42,992 nt of DNA. It comes from Lentzea aerocolonigenes (lineage in GTDB: Bacteria > Actinomycetota > Actinomycetes > Mycobacteriales > Pseudonocardiaceae). Every line of letters begins with the position of its first letter. Position 1 is the stretch's first letter. The DNA is taken from NCBI RefSeq assembly GCF_000955955.1, contig NZ_JYJG01000061.1, positions 1 to 42,992 of the forward strand, written 5' to 3'. Below, one piece after another: positions 25,759 to 33,244 of the stretch. The position numbers and the translations under genes were made by a program. The notes beneath the pieces are model-generated. The model did not search any database. It worked only from the letters and a program-made list of their open reading frames with translations, and was not told the origin of the DNA.

Positions 25759-26534
25759 CCTTCGCCCCGGAATGGCTGGCACTGCGGGAAATCGCCGACG
25801 CTGAAGCACGCTCGACCGAGCTCGTGGATGTGGTCCGCGAAACACTGGTGAACCGAAACCGGCTGACGATCCGTGACCTGGGGTGTGGCACGGGATCGAT
25901 GGGACGATGGCTCGCCGGGAGGCTCGGCGGCGTACAGCACTGGGTGCTGCACGACCGCGACCCCCGGCTGCTCGAGCTGGCGGAGGCCGGCATGAGCGCC
26001 TTCGAGAACGTCACCGTCGAGACGCGTGAGGGCGACCTCACCGAGCTCCGTGCCGCTGACCTCGCGGGCGCTGACCTGGTCACGTGCTCTGCGCTGCTCG
26101 ACCTTCTCACTACCAACGAGATGAACGCTCTGGCGGTTGCATGCGTAGAAGCACATGTGCCCGCACTGTTCACGCTCTCGGTGGCAGGCCGGATCGAGTT
26201 CGACCCGGCCGAGCCGCTCGACGCCGCCTTCTCCGACGCGTTCAACGCTCACCAGCGCCGCGTCGTGGACGGGCGCAGGCTCCTCGGACCGGACGCTCCG
26301 GCCGCTGCTGAAGAGGCATTCGTGGCGGCGGGCGCTTCGGTTCGGACGGCTTCGAGCCCGTGGCGCATGAGTGCTGACGCGCTGCAGAGGGAGTGGCTCA
26401 AGGGTTGGGTGGGCGCGGCGGTCGAGCAGGAACCCGCATTGGCTGTGGAAGCTGACGACTACCTGCGTCGCAGGTCAGAGGCATCCGCAGTGGTCCACCA
26501 CGTCGACCTGCTGGCGATACCGGGAGCTGTGTGA
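25755..26534 (+). CDS. SAM-dependent class I methyltransferase
   Basis: 259 residues, ATG at 25755 overlapping the glycosyltransferase TGA. SAM site DLGCGTG at 41-47, then HDRDPRLLELAEAGM (acidic ribose-binding strand 2) and LVTCSALLDLLT (motif IV). The C-terminal half (RIEFDPAEPLDAAFSDAFNAHQRR, RLLGPDAP, WRMSADALQREWLKGWVGAA) is as seen in the enzymes encoded in this conserved locus rather than in well-known methyltransferases; the acceptor is unknown. Coupled in sequence with the glycosyltransferase before it and the flippase-like gene after it. Confidence 0.88.
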   Translation: MTFAPEWLALREIADAEARSTELVDVVRETLVNRNRLTIRDLGCGTGSMGRWLAGRLGGVQHWVLHDRDPRLLELAEAGMSAFENVTVETREGDLTELRAADLAGADLVTCSALLDLLTTNEMNALAVACVEAHVPALFTLSVAGRIEFDPAEPLDAAFSDAFNAHQRRVVDGRRLLGPDAPAAAEEAFVAAGASVRTASSPWRMSADALQREWLKGWVGAAVEQEPALAVEADDYLRRRSEASAVVHHVDLLAIPGAV

Positions 26535-26535
26535 C

Positions 26536-27501
26536 ATGAAGCGTCTTTGGCCGTGGCTCCGTCTGTTGCTGGCGGTGGCGATCCTGGTGGCTGTGGGCAT
26601 GCGCCTGGGCACCGGGGCGTTCGTGGACGGACTGCGCGCGATCGACGCGTTCTCCGTCACCGCCGCGCTGGCGATCGGGTTCGCGACGACGCTGCTCAGC
26701 GCGGGTCGCTGGGTGCTCGTCGCGCGCCGCCTCGGCCTGTCGCTGACCATGCGCGCCGCGGTCAGCGACTACTACCGCGCGTTGCTGGTCAACGCCGTCC
26801 TGCCCGCGGGCGTGCTCGGCGACGTGCACCGCGCGGTCAACCACGGGCGTGAGTCCGGCGACGTCGGACGTGGCGTGCGCGCCGTGTTCTTCGAGCGCTT
26901 CGCCGGGCAGATGGTGCTCATCGGGATCGGGCTCGCGGTGCTGCTCCTGCACCCGTCCCCGGGCCTCGATCTGCACCTGAGCGGCACCACCATCGGGCTT
27001 GTGCTGGCCGGTCTCGTGGCCGCTGCGGTGACCGGCTGGCACATCACGCCCGTCCGGAAAGTCCTGGTGAACACGCTGGCGGACGGTATCCGGCTGCTGT
27101 CGTTCAGGACCTGGCCCTCGGTGCTCGGGCTGTCGGCCGCCACGGTCGCCGGCTACGTGGCGATGTTCGTGGTCGCCGCCCGCGCCGCCGGGTCGGACGC
27201 CACGATCACGCAGCTCGCGCCGGTCGTGGTGCTGGCGTTGCTGATCATGGCGATCCCGGTCAACATCGGCGGGTTCGGGCCGCGCGAGGCGTTCCTCGCG
27301 GTCGCGTTCGGTGCGGCTGGACTGGGTGCGTCCCAGGGTTTCACCACGGGCATCGTCTACGGCGTGCTGGCGCTCATCGCCGCGCTGCCCGGTGCCATCC
27401 CGTTGCTGCTTTCACGCCGTGCCAAGACCGCCGAAAAGGTCGAGGTAGTGGCGGAAGGAGTCGACCAGACCCGCGAGCAGGAGCTCGCCCTTGCGCGCTG
27501 A
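26536..27501 (+). CDS. UPF0104/AglD-type lysylphosphatidylglycerol-synthase TM-domain protein
   Basis: 321 residues, ATG at 26536, one base past the methyltransferase stop. About eight membrane segments. The family signatures are present: AGRWVLVARRLGLSLTMRAAVSDYYRALLVNAVLPAGVLGDVHRA, the RAVFFERFAGQ turn and the late PVNIGGFGPREAFLAVAFG. Related proteins are the integral part of MprF and archaeal AglD, involved in lipid flipping or lipid-linked sugar transfer. In this locus it could move a lipid- or polyprenol-linked intermediate across the membrane. The charged C-terminal tail runs 90 bp into the convergent creatininase gene. Confidence 0.85.
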   Translation: MKRLWPWLRLLLAVAILVAVGMRLGTGAFVDGLRAIDAFSVTAALAIGFATTLLSAGRWVLVARRLGLSLTMRAAVSDYYRALLVNAVLPAGVLGDVHRAVNHGRESGDVGRGVRAVFFERFAGQMVLIGIGLAVLLLHPSPGLDLHLSGTTIGLVLAGLVAAAVTGWHITPVRKVLVNTLADGIRLLSFRTWPSVLGLSAATVAGYVAMFVVAARAAGSDATITQLAPVVVLALLIMAIPVNIGGFGPREAFLAVAFGAAGLGASQGFTTGIVYGVLALIAALPGAIPLLLSRRAKTAEKVEVVAEGVDQTREQELALAR

Positions 27502-28107
27502 CGCGAGCGATGGCCGCCCGATGACGCCGGACTCCGTGTACGGCGCCAGCCCCAGGGTCAGCATGTGCCGCCGGTCCTCCGCCAGGTGGTCAGCGGTTTC
27601 GTAGCCGGGACGGATCAGATCGGGGTGGGCGTGCAGCAGGATCGAGGTCTCCAGCTCACCCGCGTGCATGTCGCTGAACGCCGAGGTCTCGATGCCGGCC
27701 TTCTCCCTGGCGTTCGCCCAGTCGTCCCTTCCGGGGAAGAGCGCGAGGTTTCGGCCCTCCTGCACGATGTTCGACAGCACGTAGTTGCCGCCGTGTCCGT
27801 TGACCAGGACGACGTGCTCGACGCCGTTGCGCCGCAAAGAGTCCGCGATGTCGTTGACGACTGAGATCAACGTGCTCGCGGAGATGCTGACGGTGCCCGG
27901 CCAGTCGGCGTGTTCCTGCGAGCACGAGAACTGGACGGGTGGCAGCAGACGGACTCCGTGTGCTTCCGAGATCTCTTTCGCGATCGTCCACGCGATCACC
28001 GAGTCCGTGGCCAGCGGCAGGTGCGGGCCGTGCTGCTCGGTGCTGCCGACCGGGAGCACGGCGATCCGCTGGTCGCGGACGTCGACCGTGGTGTCACTCG
28101 GGAACAT
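27412..28107 (-). CDS. Creatininase-family hydrolase, candidate ArfB-like formamide hydrolase
   Basis: 231 residues from ATG at 28107. Two-metal site fully conserved: E24, H26 and D35 in GSTEQHGPHLPLATDS, H105 in NGHGGN, and H148/E151 in DMHAGELETS. The family contains creatininase, the mycofactocin peptidase MftE and the archaeal FAPy deformylase ArfB. Because a GTP cyclohydrolase II variant likely to leave the formyl group lies in the same locus, the deformylase role is the best guess; no mftA/B/C genes are seen, which argues against MftE. Start overlaps the dehydrogenase stop by 14 nt, giving a two-gene operon. Confidence 0.85.
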   Translation of the reverse strand: MFPSDTTVDVRDQRIAVLPVGSTEQHGPHLPLATDSVIAWTIAKEISEAHGVRLLPPVQFSCSQEHADWPGTVSISASTLISVVNDIADSLRRNGVEHVVLVNGHGGNYVLSNIVQEGRNLALFPGRDDWANAREKAGIETSAFSDMHAGELETSILLHAHPDLIRPGYETADHLAEDRRHMLTLGLAPYTESGVIGRPSLASARKGELLLAGLVDSFRHYLDLFGGLGTA

Positions 28108-29071
28108 GCGTCTGACCGTAGTCAATCCGGTGGCACAGCGCCGGAATCTCACCGTCGGCCAGCTTCGGCATCACGTCCGGGAGCTCCTCGAACGCGCTGT
28201 GGCCCGTGATGAGCGCGTCGAACCTGTCGTCGGCCAGCAGGTCGAGGGCGAGCGCCATGCGTTCGGCATAGCTGCGGTCCGGGCGGCCGACGACGCCGAC
28301 CTGGCTGCTGCGGATCGTCAGCCTGCGCGAGTGGAAGAACTCGCCCAGCGGCACCGCGATCTTCCGGTCGCCGTACCAGCTGAGTTCGACCACTCGGCCT
28401 TCCGGGGCGAGCAGGTTGAGCGCGGTGGTGAGGCCGGGTTCCGTTGCACTGGCGTGGAAGACGAGGTCGCAGCCGTCGAGTGCGTTGTCCGGCAAGGCGA
28501 ATCCGACGCCGAGCTGGTCGGCGACGGCCTGCCTGCCGGGATCCGCGTCCACGAGCTGGACGCGCGCGCCGGGGAAGGTGGCGATGACCGCCGCGATGCT
28601 GCTGCCGACCATGCCACCGCCGACCACCGCGATCCGGTCGCCGATCAGCGGATGCGCGTCCCACACGGCGTTGACGGCGGTCTCGACCGTGCCGGCGAGC
28701 ACCGCTCGTTCGGCCGGAACGCCGTCCGGGACGACTGTGACCGAGGTTTCCGGGACCACGTAACGAGTCTGATGTGGATAGAGGCAGAACACAGTGCGGC
28801 CTTGGAGCTGCCCTGTTTCGACGACGCCGACGTTGAGGTACCCGTACTTCACCGGCCACGGGAAGTCACCCTCCTGGAACGGAGCGCGCATGGTGGCGTA
28901 CTGGTTCTCGGGGACGCCACCGCGGAAGACCAGGGTCTCCGTGCCGCGGCTCACCCCGGAGTGCAGCGTGCGCACCTCGACCTCACCCGGTCCGGGCTCG
29001 GCCAGTGTGACCTGCCGAACCTCTCCTTTTCCGGATTCATTGAGCCAAAAGGCACTCGCCGTACGTGTCAC
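28094..29071 (-). CDS. MDR-family dehydrogenase, zinc-cysteine-free
   Basis: 325 residues from GTG at 29071 with GGAGGTGTTGTGA just upstream. GroES-like part with SRGTETLVFRGGVPE, then the Rossmann site AVVGGGMVGSSIAAV, followed by QLVDADPGRQAVADQLG (Asp at the end of strand 2, NAD preference). No Cys cluster for structural zinc and no Cys-His catalytic pair. It resembles BchC-like and threonine-dehydrogenase-like MDR proteins. It probably oxidises or reduces a sugar or alcohol group in the pathway. Operon order is this gene then creatininase; divergent from the CDP-alcohol phosphotransferase across 41 bp. Confidence 0.85.
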   Translation of the reverse strand: MTRTASAFWLNESGKGEVRQVTLAEPGPGEVEVRTLHSGVSRGTETLVFRGGVPENQYATMRAPFQEGDFPWPVKYGYLNVGVVETGQLQGRTVFCLYPHQTRYVVPETSVTVVPDGVPAERAVLAGTVETAVNAVWDAHPLIGDRIAVVGGGMVGSSIAAVIATFPGARVQLVDADPGRQAVADQLGVGFALPDNALDGCDLVFHASATEPGLTTALNLLAPEGRVVELSWYGDRKIAVPLGEFFHSRRLTIRSSQVGVVGRPDRSYAERMALALDLLADDRFDALITGHSAFEELPDVMPKLADGEIPALCHRIDYGQTHVPE

Positions 29072-29112
29072 TCACAACACCTCCGCCGCACGAAGTCCAC
29101 TAGGGGCACCTG

Positions 29113-29847
29113 ATGATCACACTTCAGCACACCAGGACATCTGCTGTCGTACGAGAGCCTGCCGCGTGGGCGGCCGCTCAGGTACTCCTGCTGGGTGTGG
29201 TCGGCGCCACGGCGGGCCTCGGGCCGCTGGGCTGGGCCGCCGGGCTCGCCTACGGGTTCGCCACCTGGGCGTTCCTCGGCTACGGCATGCAACGCCACCG
29301 CACGACGTCGCTCGGCCCTGCTGACCGCGTCACGCTGGCCCGCGGGCTGATGGTCGGCGCGGTGACGGCGTTGGTGGCCGATCGTGCTGGTCAGGACGTT
29401 CCGGTCGCGTTGGTCGTGACGCTGGCGGCGGTCGCGTTGTCACTCGACTGGGTGGACGGTCAGGTCGCTCGCCGCACCGGCACGTCGACTGCTCTGGGTG
29501 CGCGGTTCGACATGGAGGTCGACGCGTTCCTGATCCTGGTGCTCAGCGCGTACGTGGCCGTGCAGATGGGGCCGTGGGTGCTCGCGATCGGGCTCATGCG
29601 GTACGTGTTCGTGGCCGCGTCGTGGCGGTTGCGCTGGATGAACGCGCCGCTGCCGGCCAGCTACGCGCGCAAGGTCGTGGCCGCGGTGCAGGGCATCTTC
29701 CTGGTGGTGGCGGCCTCGGGGCTGCTGCCGTTCGCGGCCGTGCTGGTCGGTCTCGCGCTGGCATCGTTGGTGTGGTCGTTCGGTCGCGATGTGCTGTGGC
29801 TCTGGCGTCACGCCAGTGTTTCGGTGGGAGGATCCCGTCATGTCTGA
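29113..29847 (+). CDS. CDP-alcohol phosphotransferase
   Basis: 244 residues, ATG at 29113. The full metal-binding signature of the family is present once: D112-x2-D115-G116-x2-A119-R120-x8-G129-x3-D133-x3-D137, with membrane segments before and after. These enzymes move a phospho-alcohol from a CDP-activated donor to an alcohol or phosphoalcohol, making phospholipid head groups or phosphodiesters. Here it could join a CDP-activated lipid or a CDP-ribitol-like compound with the pathway product. Its length fits; the first ~65 residues (AAWAAAQVLLLGVVGAT) are an extra hydrophobic part. It overlaps the DoxX gene by 8 nt. Confidence 0.9.
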   Translation: MITLQHTRTSAVVREPAAWAAAQVLLLGVVGATAGLGPLGWAAGLAYGFATWAFLGYGMQRHRTTSLGPADRVTLARGLMVGAVTALVADRAGQDVPVALVVTLAAVALSLDWVDGQVARRTGTSTALGARFDMEVDAFLILVLSAYVAVQMGPWVLAIGLMRYVFVAASWRLRWMNAPLPASYARKVVAAVQGIFLVVAASGLLPFAAVLVGLALASLVWSFGRDVLWLWRHASVSVGGSRHV

Positions 29848-30241
29848 ACAGACCTCAACCGCGGCGAAGATCGGCAACGTCGTCGTCTGGATCCTGCAGA
29901 TCCTGCTCGCCGTGACGTTCGTGAAGAACGGCTGGGCGTTGTTCGGCGACGACTTCGTCAAGAAGTTCGACGACATCGGCTTCGGCCAGTGGTTCCGCTA
30001 CTTCACCGGAGCCCTGGAGATCCTGGCCGCGATCGGGCTCGTGATCCCGCGGATCTGCGGCATCGCGGCGCTGGGCCTGGCCGGGATCATGGGCGGGGCC
30101 GCGCTGACCGAGCTGTTCCTGGTGACCAACGGCGGCTTCGACGACGCCCTGATGCCGATCATCTTCATGGTGTGGGCGCTGGTGATCGCGATCTACCGCC
30201 GCGAGCAGATCCTCGGACTGCTCAAGCTCGTCAAGAAGTGA
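29840..30241 (+). CDS. DoxX-family membrane protein
   Basis: 133 residues, ATG at 29840 inside the phosphotransferase gene, GGGAGG upstream. Four membrane helices of the DoxX fold: VVVWILQILLAVTFVKNGWALF, WFRYFTGALEILAAIGLVIP, GIAALGLAGIMGGAALTELFLV and LMPIIFMVWALVIAIY. The KNGWALF and YFTGALEILAA turns are typical. DoxX proteins are linked to quinone or thiol redox partners, but most are unassigned. It may feed electrons to a membrane step of the pathway; that is inference. The end overlaps the convergent reductase by 11 bp. Confidence 0.8.
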   Translation: MSEQTSTAAKIGNVVVWILQILLAVTFVKNGWALFGDDFVKKFDDIGFGQWFRYFTGALEILAAIGLVIPRICGIAALGLAGIMGGAALTELFLVTNGGFDDALMPIIFMVWALVIAIYRREQILGLLKLVKK

Positions 30242-30884
30242 CTTTCGGGAAGTAGCGGAGAACCGCGACGTCCCCGACTTTCGTGACTTCCTCCAGGTGG
30301 AATCGGCGTGCCGGTCCACCTGGGAATTCGGCGGGATTCACGAAACGCGGGGCCGTCGCCTGTCCGATCAGCATCGGTGCGACCGCGACTCTGATCTCGT
30401 CGGCGAGTCCCGCCTCGAGGAACGCCGTGTGAATGCTCGTGCCGCCTTCGACCATGAGTTTCCGGATGCCGCGCGCGCCCAGATCGTCCAGAATTTCTGA
30501 GAAATCGCTGAAGGTCTTGGTTTCAGCGAGGTGGTCCACGGTGGTTTCCTGGCTCTTGGTGTAGACCAGCCGTGCGCCGCCGCAGTGCCAAAACTGCAGC
30601 TCAGGGTCCAGTTGACCTTTCCTGGTCACGATGACCCGCAGTGGGAACTCCGGTTTGCCGTCCGCTATTCTCCGCGCACGCCGCTCGTCGCTGTAGACGA
30701 GCAGTCGCGCGTTGTCGCGGCGCAACGTCTCGGCCCCGGCCAGAATCGCGTCCGACTCCGCGCGCATCCGGTCGACGTGATCGAAGTCCTCGGCGTTGGA
30801 AAGCGGAAACCTCTCGGTGCCGCGGTCGTCGATGTGGCCGTCGAGGCTGACGGCCACGCTCAGCAGAACGTGCGGGCGGGTCAC
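30231..30884 (-). CDS. RibD C-terminal/dihydrofolate-reductase-like (ArfC-like) reductase
   Basis: 217 residues from GTG at 30884. The fold is recognised from RPHVLLSVAVSLDGHIDD (substrate loop), DAILAGAETLRRDN, the NADPH region FPLRVIVTRKGQLDPELQFW and KLMVEGGTSIHTAFLEAGLADEIRVAVAP. This domain reduces the ribosyl group of the deaminated or non-deaminated pyrimidine after GTP opening (RibD C domain in bacteria, ArfC in archaea). It stands alone, with no deaminase domain, which is the archaeal and fungal arrangement. Together with the ribA variant and the creatininase it completes an ArfA/B/C-like set. Divergent from the sulfatase-like gene across 78 bp. Confidence 0.85.
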   Translation of the reverse strand: MTRPHVLLSVAVSLDGHIDDRGTERFPLSNAEDFDHVDRMRAESDAILAGAETLRRDNARLLVYSDERRARRIADGKPEFPLRVIVTRKGQLDPELQFWHCGGARLVYTKSQETTVDHLAETKTFSDFSEILDDLGARGIRKLMVEGGTSIHTAFLEAGLADEIRVAVAPMLIGQATAPRFVNPAEFPGGPARRFHLEEVTKVGDVAVLRYFPKVTS

Positions 30885-30962
30885 GAGGTCGATGGTAGTG
30901 CAGTTGAACCGCCTGCGGGTTGTGGCGCGTTTTACCTCATAGGTCAGGAAAGGGGATTCTCG

Positions 30963-32543
30963 GTGAAGATGTTGCTGCGACGGACGGTCACGCTGTTGGC
31001 GGGACTGTTCGTGTTGTTCGTGCTCATCGCACCGAGCGACCTGGACAAGTTCACTCCCGAGGCGTTCCTGCGGGTGCCGCTCGAAGGCCTCGTGGGTGTG
31101 CTCGTGCTGGTCCTGCTGCCGCCCCGCTTCCGCAAGCCCGCCGCGGTGGTGGCCGGCGTCGCGCTGGGGTTGTTCACGGTCGTCAAGATCATGGACATCG
31201 GGTTCGACATGGTGCTGTACCGGCCGTTCGACCTGGTGCTCGACTGGCCGCTGCTGGCGCCCGCCGTCGACTTCGTGGACGTGACGTTCGGCCGGTTCGC
31301 CTCCATGCTGGCCGTGGTGGCCGCTGTCGCACTGGTCGGCGTGATCGTGCTGCTGGCCTCGGTTTCGGTGCTGCGGCTCAGTTCTGTCGCTGCTTCGCGT
31401 CGACCGGTGGCGATCCGTGCGGTCGCTCTTGTCGCTGTTGCCTGTGTTTCGCTTGCCGTGCCTGGGATTCCGGTCTACTCGGACGCCGCTGCCACTTCGC
31501 TGGTGGATCACGCGCGGCGGGTTCAGGCCGGGTTGCACGACCAGGAGGTGTTCGCCGCCGAGGCCTCCGTCGACGCGTACCGCGGGCATCCCGGGCTGCT
31601 GTCCTCGTTGCAGGGCAAGGACGTCGTCATCTCGTTCGTGGAGAGCTACGGCAAGTCGGCGCTCGATCTGCCCGAGGTCTCCGCGAAGCTGGCGGACGGC
31701 AATTCGCGACTGAAGGCGGCGGGATACACGGCTCGCTCGGCGTTCCTGACCTCGCCGACTGCCGGTGGTGGCAGCTGGATGGCGCAGGCGACGCTGCTTT
31801 CGGGACTGTGGATCGACAACCAGCAGCGCTACCGCAACCTGGTGGCTTCGGACCGCTTGACGCTGCCGAGGGCGTTCCGCGAGGCGTCGTGGCGTTCGGT
31901 GGGCGTGGTTCCCGGCATCACCCAGGCGTGGCCGGAAGTCGACTTCTTCCACTACGACAAGGTTTACTCGGCACAGGACCTGGGTTACACGGGTCCGCGG
32001 TTCGGCTACGCGACGACACCGGACCAGTTCACCTTGGAGTCGTTCCAACGCAACGAGCGCTCGAAGGCCGCCGGTCCGCTGATGGCCGCGATCCCGATGG
32101 TGTCCTCGCACGCGCCGTGGTCGCCGACGCCGGACTCCGTTTCCTGGGACAAGCTCGGCGACGGCTCGATCTACCGCACGATGCCCGCCTCCGACGACCC
32201 GCCGGAGTCGATCTTCGGCCGCGACCCCGCCGCCGTCCGCGCCGACTACGGGCACTCGATCTCGTACTCGCTGGAGTCCGTCGTCTCCTACCTGGAGCGG
32301 TACGGCGACGAGAACCTGGTCTTCGTGTTCCTCGGCGACCACCAGCCGGCGCAGATGGTGACCGGCGAAGGAGCGTCGCGGGACGTGCCGATCACCATCG
32401 TCGCCAAGGACCCGGCCGTGCTGTCGAAGATCGAGGCCTGGAAGTGGGACGACGGCATCAGGCCGGGAGGGACGGCTCCGGTGTCGAAGATGAGCGACTT
32501 CCGGGACCAGTTCCTCTCGACCTTCTCGCCGCCGAAGGTCTAA
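30963..32543 (+). CDS. Membrane-bound sulfatase/LtaS-like alkaline-phosphatase-superfamily enzyme
   Basis: 526 residues from GTG at 30963 (AGGAAAGGGG upstream). Five hydrophobic segments in the first ~180 residues are followed by an extracytoplasmic catalytic domain. Family features: VVISFVESYGKSALD (first metal strand), the nucleophile region SPTAGGGSWMAQATLLSG, MVSSHAPWSPTPD, and FVFLGDHQPAQM (metal-binding DH). This architecture is shared with LtaS and other phosphoglycerol or phosphoethanolamine transferases. It could transfer a phospho-alcohol to the locus product outside the cell, complementing the CDP-alcohol phosphotransferase. Convergent 4-bp overlap with the DinB gene. Confidence 0.85.
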   Translation: MKMLLRRTVTLLAGLFVLFVLIAPSDLDKFTPEAFLRVPLEGLVGVLVLVLLPPRFRKPAAVVAGVALGLFTVVKIMDIGFDMVLYRPFDLVLDWPLLAPAVDFVDVTFGRFASMLAVVAAVALVGVIVLLASVSVLRLSSVAASRRPVAIRAVALVAVACVSLAVPGIPVYSDAAATSLVDHARRVQAGLHDQEVFAAEASVDAYRGHPGLLSSLQGKDVVISFVESYGKSALDLPEVSAKLADGNSRLKAAGYTARSAFLTSPTAGGGSWMAQATLLSGLWIDNQQRYRNLVASDRLTLPRAFREASWRSVGVVPGITQAWPEVDFFHYDKVYSAQDLGYTGPRFGYATTPDQFTLESFQRNERSKAAGPLMAAIPMVSSHAPWSPTPDSVSWDKLGDGSIYRTMPASDDPPESIFGRDPAAVRADYGHSISYSLESVVSYLERYGDENLVFVFLGDHQPAQMVTGEGASRDVPITIVAKDPAVLSKIEAWKWDDGIRPGGTAPVSKMSDFRDQFLSTFSPPKV

Positions 32544-33055
32544 CCCATGGTCTTCTGACCGTCGATCGACTCGCGGATGATGTCGGCGTGACCCGCGTGC
32601 TGCGAGGTCTCGGCCACGATGTGCACGAACACCCGCCGCGCCGACCACGTCTTGCCCTCGGGGAACCACGGGGCGGCCGGCAGCGGGTGCGCGAGGTCCA
32701 GGTCGACCGTCTCGACCAGCTTGTCGGTGTAGGCCGCGACCTCGTTGTACTTGGCGATGATGCTCTCGAGCGTCTCGCCGGGCTCCATCCGGAAGTTCGC
32801 GGCGTGCTCCTCGTAGTCGGTCTCCTCGGCGGACTTCATGGCGCTGGTGCCGTGCTCGACGAACCTGACCCAGCTCTCCTCGACCGAAGCGACGTGCTTG
32901 ATCAGGCCGCCGATGCACAACGCGCTGGCCGTGGGGCTGGACGCCGCCTGCTCGTCGGTGAGCCCCTGCGCGGTGAACGTCAGGAACCAGCGGTGCTGCC
33001 GGAGGGTCTCGAGGAGGTCCGCGCGCTCGCCGGTGAGGGTCTCGGTGGTGGTCAT
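32540..33055 (-). CDS. DinB/DUF664-family four-helix protein (first)
   Basis: 171 residues, ATG at 33055 with AAGGAC upstream. DinB-type bundle: ERADLLETLRQHRWFLTFTAQGLTDEQA, LIKHVASVEESWVRF, and HIVAETSQHAGHADIIRESIDGQKT. The His residues in LIKHV and in the last helix (VAETSQHAGHAD) form the three-His metal site of the DinB/YfiT superfamily. Such proteins are used as thiol transferases (mycothiol in actinobacteria) or hydrolases. The substrate is unknown. The gene overlaps the sulfatase stop by 4 bp. Confidence 0.85.
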   Translation of the reverse strand: MTTTETLTGERADLLETLRQHRWFLTFTAQGLTDEQAASSPTASALCIGGLIKHVASVEESWVRFVEHGTSAMKSAEETDYEEHAANFRMEPGETLESIIAKYNEVAAYTDKLVETVDLDLAHPLPAAPWFPEGKTWSARRVFVHIVAETSQHAGHADIIRESIDGQKTMG

Positions 33056-33244
33056 CGTTTGTCCTTAGCTCGTTTGTCCGACATGAAGGACTCTAGGACC
33101 GCTTGAGGCCAGCTTGTGTCCTAAACGAACGGTCGTTCTGACCAGTTTCGGATCGGTGGATGGGCCGTTTGCCGCTGGCCTGGGGTGCCCGGTCCTCTGT
33201 TCGGTCGAACGTTCGGGCTTGCTTTGTGACCAGAAGTGGAGCCG

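Noticed and set aside
27412..28107. Mycofactocin peptidase MftE
   Set aside because: The family fits but no mftA, mftB, mftC or mftF is in the window and the neighbours point to another pathway; kept only as an alternative.
30885..32918. Long minus-strand extension upstream of the RibD-C gene
   Set aside because: It is antisense to the sulfatase-like gene; family similarity starts only at the GTG at 30884.
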